Origin: SW-9-67-25 sp964471665
GTDB lineage: Archaea; Halobacteriota; Halobacteria; Halobacteriales; Haloarculaceae
NCBI GenBank assembly: GCA_964471665.1
Contig: CAYYHG010000112.1
Span: 1-9,470, forward strand
Direction: 5' to 3'
DNA: 9,470 nucleotides
The notes below the pieces were generated by a model. The model made no database searches, was not told where the DNA came from, and was given only the letters and a program-made list of their open reading frames with translations. Shown in pieces: positions 6,358-9,470 of the stretch. Made by a program: the position numbers and the translations under genes. How positions within the stretch are numbered: position 1 is the stretch's first letter; each line of letters begins with the position of its first letter.

Positions 6358-6365
6358 CTTTAGTA
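6358..6365 (+). promoter_or_regulatory. TATA-like box for the TrkA-C gene pair
   Basis: CTTTAGTA is centred about 26 bases before the ATG at 6387. This supports that ATG over the in-frame GTG at 6375 and suggests a leaderless mRNA for the two-gene unit. The gap from 6306 to 6357 shows no clear terminator. Confidence 0.45.
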
Positions 6366-6386
6366 GCGGACCGCGTGACTGGGCGT

Positions 6387-7637
6387 ATGGCGTCGCTGCC
6401 GGTGGAAATACTGCTCGGGATCTATCTCGGTCTTCTCGTGGGCATCGTTCCGGCACTCATCTCCTGGGCGCTCGGCTTCATTTTCAAGTACGTCACTGGC
6501 GTCTCGCTGCCCGGGTTCGGGACACTGGCGCTCGCGATCGCGCTGGCGGGGGTCAACGGGGGGTTGCTGGCGCTCGCCGACCCGTCGATCCTGCAGACGC
6601 CGAACGCGCCGAGAGTCGTGACAGCGATTCTGGTCGTCGCGATGCTCGCGCTGTTCGCACACAGCCAGGGCGACCAGATGGGGACGACCTTTCCCAGACG
6701 GCTCTCGCTCGACGGGCTGCGCTCGCGGCACCTCTCGCAGGATCTGGCGGAGTTCGTCAGCGGCGGCGACGAGGTTCGCGTCCGTGTCGTCGGCGAAGTG
6801 GCGGACATGGAGGGGTATCCGCCGCTTCCAGAGGACCTGCGCGCCGAGATCCGGACCGCCGAACTCACGTTCCCCGCAGACCTCCGGCTCGACGAACTCG
6901 AAGAACGGGTGGCCGACCGCCTGCGGACGGAACACGATCTCGGCGACGCGTCGGTGACTGTCGACGAGCGCGGTCACGCGACCGTCGCGGCGGCTCCGCC
7001 GTTTTCCGGGCTCTCGAAGCGCGTCACCGACGGCCGACACGCCGTCTCCGTGAGCGGCCTCGTGCCCACCGGGCTGGTGCGGGGTGACGAGGTGACGGTC
7101 ATCACGCCCGACGCACAGGTCCGCGGGACTGTCATCAGCGCACGAACCGGACCCGACGCGAGAGCGGCTGACGCCCCCGATCCGACAGCCATCGACAGAC
7201 CAAACGACACGGAGACGCCAGAGCCGGTCCGGGCGCCGACGACGGGCGGCGGCGAGGGGCGGTTGACTGTCGCGGTCACCCGGACGGACGTCCAGCCGTT
7301 GCTTCGGGCAGCGGAGGCGAAGTTCGTCGTCGAGTCGCGCGGCACCCGGCGGGAGTACGAGGTGGTCTCGACGCTCCGGCGGGCCGACAAGCACCTGCGG
7401 CGGTTCACCGTGCGAGCGGAGAGTCCGCTGGCGGGACAGCCACTCGGCAAGGCGAGCCTGCACGAGGAATACGGCGTGGTGGTTCTCGCAGCCCGCGCCG
7501 ACGGGCGCTGGGTCGTCTCGCCCGGCGGAACGACCACTCTGGGCGACGGCGACGACCTGTTCGCGGCCGGCGACCGGGACGCACTCGACGCCTTCGGGGC
7601 GGCACTGACCGGCGGCCAGCCGCTGGGTGGGGACTGA
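6387..7637 (+). CDS. Membrane protein with C-terminal TrkA-C (RCK_C) domain, first of a tandem pair
   Basis: A 416-residue protein. Three hydrophobic segments lie near the N-terminus (about 5-35, 43-65, 76-92). A soluble central region (about 125-255) has no motif I recognise, followed by a linker rich in Pro, Thr and Asp (255-290). Residues about 337-408 form a TrkA-C domain (RRFTVRAESPLAGQPLGKAS, then GVVVLAARADGRWVVSPGG and LGDGDDLFAAGD). TrkA-C domains bind small ligands and gate potassium and other ion transporters; some bind c-di-AMP. No Rossmann RCK_N domain (GxGxxG) and no potassium-channel filter (TVGYG) are present, so it is not a standard TrkA or channel. The same architecture and alignable central segments recur in the next gene, whose start overlaps this stop (TGATG). 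A partner or regulatory subunit of a membrane complex is plausible. The in-frame GTG at 6375 is a less likely start. Confidence 0.82.
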   Translation: MASLPVEILLGIYLGLLVGIVPALISWALGFIFKYVTGVSLPGFGTLALAIALAGVNGGLLALADPSILQTPNAPRVVTAILVVAMLALFAHSQGDQMGTTFPRRLSLDGLRSRHLSQDLAEFVSGGDEVRVRVVGEVADMEGYPPLPEDLRAEIRTAELTFPADLRLDELEERVADRLRTEHDLGDASVTVDERGHATVAAAPPFSGLSKRVTDGRHAVSVSGLVPTGLVRGDEVTVITPDAQVRGTVISARTGPDARAADAPDPTAIDRPNDTETPEPVRAPTTGGGEGRLTVAVTRTDVQPLLRAAEAKFVVESRGTRREYEVVSTLRRADKHLRRFTVRAESPLAGQPLGKASLHEEYGVVVLAARADGRWVVSPGGTTTLGDGDDLFAAGDRDALDAFGAALTGGQPLGGD

Positions 7638-9088
7638 TGCTCGTCTCGTCGTCAACGGTTCGGGAGGCGACCGAACTGCTCGCGGAACTGGTCTGGCTGG
7701 CGATCCTGGCCGCGGCAATCGCGGGCACCGCGGCCGCCGTGTACCGGTGGTACGTCCGCGAGTCGATCCCTGCGGGGCTCTCGCTGTTGCTGGGCCTCGC
7801 CGGCGTCACGGTCTATCTCAACACCTCCCGCGCGCTCGGGCAGGTCATGGGCGGGAGCACGCTCCCGACAGAACGGGAGGTGGCGCTTTTCAACGTCGCC
7901 GCGTTCGCGCTGGCGACCGGCAGTGCGGTCCTGGGACGACGCGTCGGTGAACGGGTCGGGAGCAACGTGGCTCTCCGGAGCAGTGTCGACGGCGTCGAGC
8001 GCGACATCGGCCGTCTCGTGGAGACGGTCGGCCGGGTCGTCGCGGTCGAACTCCCGAGGGATATCGACGACGTGGTCGGCTACGACCCCGTGCCCGAGGA
8101 GACGAAGGAGACGCTCGCGGGACGGACGTTCCTGTTCCCGCAGCGCCTGACCGTCGCGGACCTGCACGACCGCCTCGTCTCGCGGCTCAAATCCGACTAC
8201 GCCGTCGGCCACGTCGACCTCGAACTCGCAGCGGACGGCACGGTCGAGCACCTCGCCCTGGCGAGTCGCGCCGCGGGGATCGGACCCACGCTCCCGCCGG
8301 AGACGAACGCCCTCGCCATCCGCGCGGATCCGGCCTTCGCCGCCAGCGCCGGCGACCTCGTGCAGGTCTGGGAGACCGACCCGGCGCGGCGTCTCCTGAC
8401 AGCGGAACTGCGGGGCGTGGCTGGCGACACCGTGACCGTCGCCATCGACGCCGCCGACACGACCAAGGTCGACCCGCGCACGGAGTACCGCCTCGTGACC
8501 CTGCCGGTCGAGGACCGCCCCGACCGGGAGTTCGTGTCGCTGCTGCGCGCCGCCGACGAGACGTGCAGTTCGGTGACCGTCGAGGCCGGCAGCCCACTGG
8601 AGGGACTGCCCGCCGGCGCCCTCGAACCGACAGTTGTCGCGGCCAATCGGGACGACGGAACCCCGGTTGTACTGCCAGAACCCGGACACCGACTCGCGCC
8701 GGGCGAAGCCGTCTTCGCGATCGGGCCCCCCGAGGCGCTCCGCCGGCTCGAGACGGCCGCGGAACCGCTCGATCCAGCGGTCGTCTCCTCGGATGATCGG
8801 CCGCGCCGTCCCGACGACTCCGCGCACGTCACCGGACAGGCCGACGGTAGTCTCGATCTGAGTGACATCGAGGGTGACGACCTGGAACTCGGAGACCCGG
8901 AAGCGGACGCAGACGACGAACTGGCGGGAGGCGACCCGGACGACGGGACAGAGAACGGAGACGACGAGGACAGCGACGGGGGTGGGAAGTCGTTCCAGGA
9001 ACTCAAAGAGGAGTTCGAGTCAGGCGAGGCAGACTGGAACGACGACGTCTCGGACAGTCCGGGCGGGGACATGCGCCTCGACGAGTGA
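7637..9088 (+). CDS. Membrane protein with C-terminal TrkA-C-like domain and acidic tail, second of a tandem pair
   Basis: A 483-residue protein starting within the previous gene's stop codon (TGATG), with a G-rich stretch (GGGTGGGG) just upstream; the two are very likely translationally coupled. Hydrophobic segments lie at about 14-38, 45-62 and 82-100. The central region (about 130-295) parallels that of the upstream protein: GYDPVPEE here against GYPPLPED there, then a FP..L....L..R....L pattern and a GD.V.V strand. Residues about 300-375 form a TrkA-C-like domain (SVTVEAGSPLEGLPAGAL, VVAANRDDGTPVVLPEPG, LAPGEAVFAIGP). A tail of about 100 residues (383-483) is strongly acidic, probably disordered, and contains an amphipathic segment SFQELKEEFESGEADW (452-467). 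No RCK_N domain or pore motif is seen. It probably works with its paralogue as a heteromeric membrane complex; ligand and partner are unknown. Confidence 0.8.
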   Translation: MLVSSSTVREATELLAELVWLAILAAAIAGTAAAVYRWYVRESIPAGLSLLLGLAGVTVYLNTSRALGQVMGGSTLPTEREVALFNVAAFALATGSAVLGRRVGERVGSNVALRSSVDGVERDIGRLVETVGRVVAVELPRDIDDVVGYDPVPEETKETLAGRTFLFPQRLTVADLHDRLVSRLKSDYAVGHVDLELAADGTVEHLALASRAAGIGPTLPPETNALAIRADPAFAASAGDLVQVWETDPARRLLTAELRGVAGDTVTVAIDAADTTKVDPRTEYRLVTLPVEDRPDREFVSLLRAADETCSSVTVEAGSPLEGLPAGALEPTVVAANRDDGTPVVLPEPGHRLAPGEAVFAIGPPEALRRLETAAEPLDPAVVSSDDRPRRPDDSAHVTGQADGSLDLSDIEGDDLELGDPEADADDELAGGDPDDGTENGDDEDSDGGGKSFQELKEEFESGEADWNDDVSDSPGGDMRLDE

Positions 9089-9095
9089 GAACCCT

Positions 9096-9102
9096 CTTTA
9101 TC
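9096..9102 (+). promoter_or_regulatory. TATA box for samp1
   Basis: CTTTATC is centred 24 bases before the ATG at 9123, directly after the preceding stop codon. It indicates a leaderless samp1 transcript independent of the TrkA-C pair. Confidence 0.55.
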
Positions 9103-9122
9103 ACGGCGCCCCCACGGCGGGT

Positions 9123-9404
9123 ATGGAGTGGAGGCTCTTCGCGACGCTCGCCGAGGCCACCGGGGACGACACCGTCGAGGTCAGCGTCGGAGACGAGGCG
9201 ACTCTCCGGGAGGCCTTCGACGCGTTGCTGGAAGCCCACCCGGGACTGGAACCCGAGGTGCTGGACGAGGACGAACAGCTCTACGACCACGTCCGCCTGC
9301 TCGTCGACGGCCGGGACCCCTTCCAGTCCGAGGCCGAGGGCTGGGGAACAGTCGTCGACGAGGGCTCGGAACTGGCGCTGTTTCCGCCGGTGAGTGGCGG
9401 CTAG
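9123..9404 (+). CDS. samp1: SAMP1-like ubiquitin-fold modifier / MoaD family sulfur carrier
   Basis: A 93-residue beta-grasp protein with the start MEWRLFATLAEATG and the end ELALFPPVSGG, which agree with my memory of Haloferax volcanii SAMP1. The C-terminal Gly-Gly is the functional residue pair of MoaD, ThiS and ubiquitin-like proteins. The E1-like enzyme UbaA adenylates it, and it is then either attached to lysines of target proteins (sampylation) or thiocarboxylated to serve as the small subunit of molybdopterin synthase. The frame extends upstream into the previous gene, but the ATG at 9123 matches the family N-terminus and lies 24 bases from a TATA box. The protein is very acidic and contains no lysine. 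No moaE or ubaA is visible nearby. Confidence 0.92.
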   Translation: MEWRLFATLAEATGDDTVEVSVGDEATLREAFDALLEAHPGLEPEVLDEDEQLYDHVRLLVDGRDPFQSEAEGWGTVVDEGSELALFPPVSGG

Positions 9405-9470
9405 TCGTCGACGGAGGCCTGATCGAGCTGGCCGGTCTCGCGCCGTGGGACGAACTTCGCCTCGAGGAGC
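9401..9470 (-). CDS. C-terminal end of a possible convergent gene of unknown function
   Basis: On the minus strand the last 22 codons before a TAG at 9403-9401 read LEAKFVPRRETGQLDQASVDD at the C-terminus. Nearly all third positions are G or C, as in real genes here, and the stop coincides with the end of samp1. The rest lies beyond the window and I do not recognise the fragment. A plus-strand frame over the same bases is also open with high GC at third positions but has no visible start codon, so the assignment is tentative. Confidence 0.4.
   Translation of the reverse strand, partial: LLEAKFVPRRETGQLDQASVDD

Noticed and set aside
6360..7718. 452-residue open frame on the minus strand opposite the first TrkA-C gene
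   Set aside because: No recognisable motifs and a very high Arg content. The plus-strand gene has a TrkA-C domain, hydrophobic helices and a promoter.
7652..8827. 391-residue open frame on the minus strand opposite the second TrkA-C gene
   Set aside because: An antisense shadow with no domain, starting inside the opposite gene without a promoter.
6387..9088. Potassium channel or full TrkA protein
   Set aside because: No TVGYG-type selectivity filter and no GxGxxG Rossmann nucleotide-binding motif in either protein; only the TrkA-C part is supported.
8862..9122. Upstream extension of the samp1 frame
   Set aside because: It overlaps the acidic tail of the preceding gene in another frame, contains low-complexity Thr/Arg sequence, and ignores the TATA box and the family start MEW.
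1..9470. Mobile element, CRISPR array, tRNA or rRNA
   Set aside because: No transposase or integrase motifs, no regularly spaced direct repeats, and no tRNA or rRNA signature found on either strand by reading.

Overview
The window looks like chromosomal DNA from a halophilic archaeon (class Halobacteria). GC is high, codons end mostly in G or C, and the predicted proteins are rich in Asp and Glu and poor in Lys. Most genes that open a transcript have a TATA-like box centred about 24-27 bases before the ATG, the usual layout for leaderless haloarchaeal mRNAs. One protein closely matches what I remember of the haloarchaeal ubiquitin-like modifier SAMP1. I see no transposase, tRNA, rRNA or CRISPR array.

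Left part (1-4692), all on the minus strand. From right to left: an NAD-dependent sugar-nucleotide epimerase with its own promoter; a tight three-gene unit of acyl-CoA dehydrogenase, archaeal-type cofactor-independent phosphoglycerate mutase (ApgM family) and a NadM-like nucleotidyltransferase (gaps of 2 and 24 bases); and the N-terminal part of a DtxR/MntR-type metal-dependent repressor that runs off the left edge. A palindrome overlaps the TATA box of the repressor gene, which suggests metal-dependent autoregulation.

Middle (4693-4814). The divergent promoter region carries a perfect 16-bp inverted repeat with a 5-base spacer. It overlaps the TATA box of the rightward gene and is the strongest non-coding signal in the window.

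Right part (4815-9404), plus strand. First comes a membrane protein joining an HPP-type membrane domain to two universal-stress-protein domains. It is followed by two overlapping genes (TGATG junction) for membrane proteins that share the same architecture: N-terminal helices, a weakly similar central region and a C-terminal TrkA-C (RCK_C) domain. Neither has a Rossmann RCK_N domain or a channel pore. The second ends in a long acidic tail with a terminal amphipathic motif. A SAMP1/MoaD-like ubiquitin-fold protein ends the series. Its stop codon shares the tetranucleotide CTAG with the apparent stop of a convergent gene entering from the right edge.

The most interesting parts are the twin TrkA-C membrane proteins next to the HPP-USP protein, a candidate membrane sensor or transport-regulation module; the promoter palindrome; and the ACAD-ApgM-NadM-like operon, in which all three enzymes depart from consensus at or near the active site.
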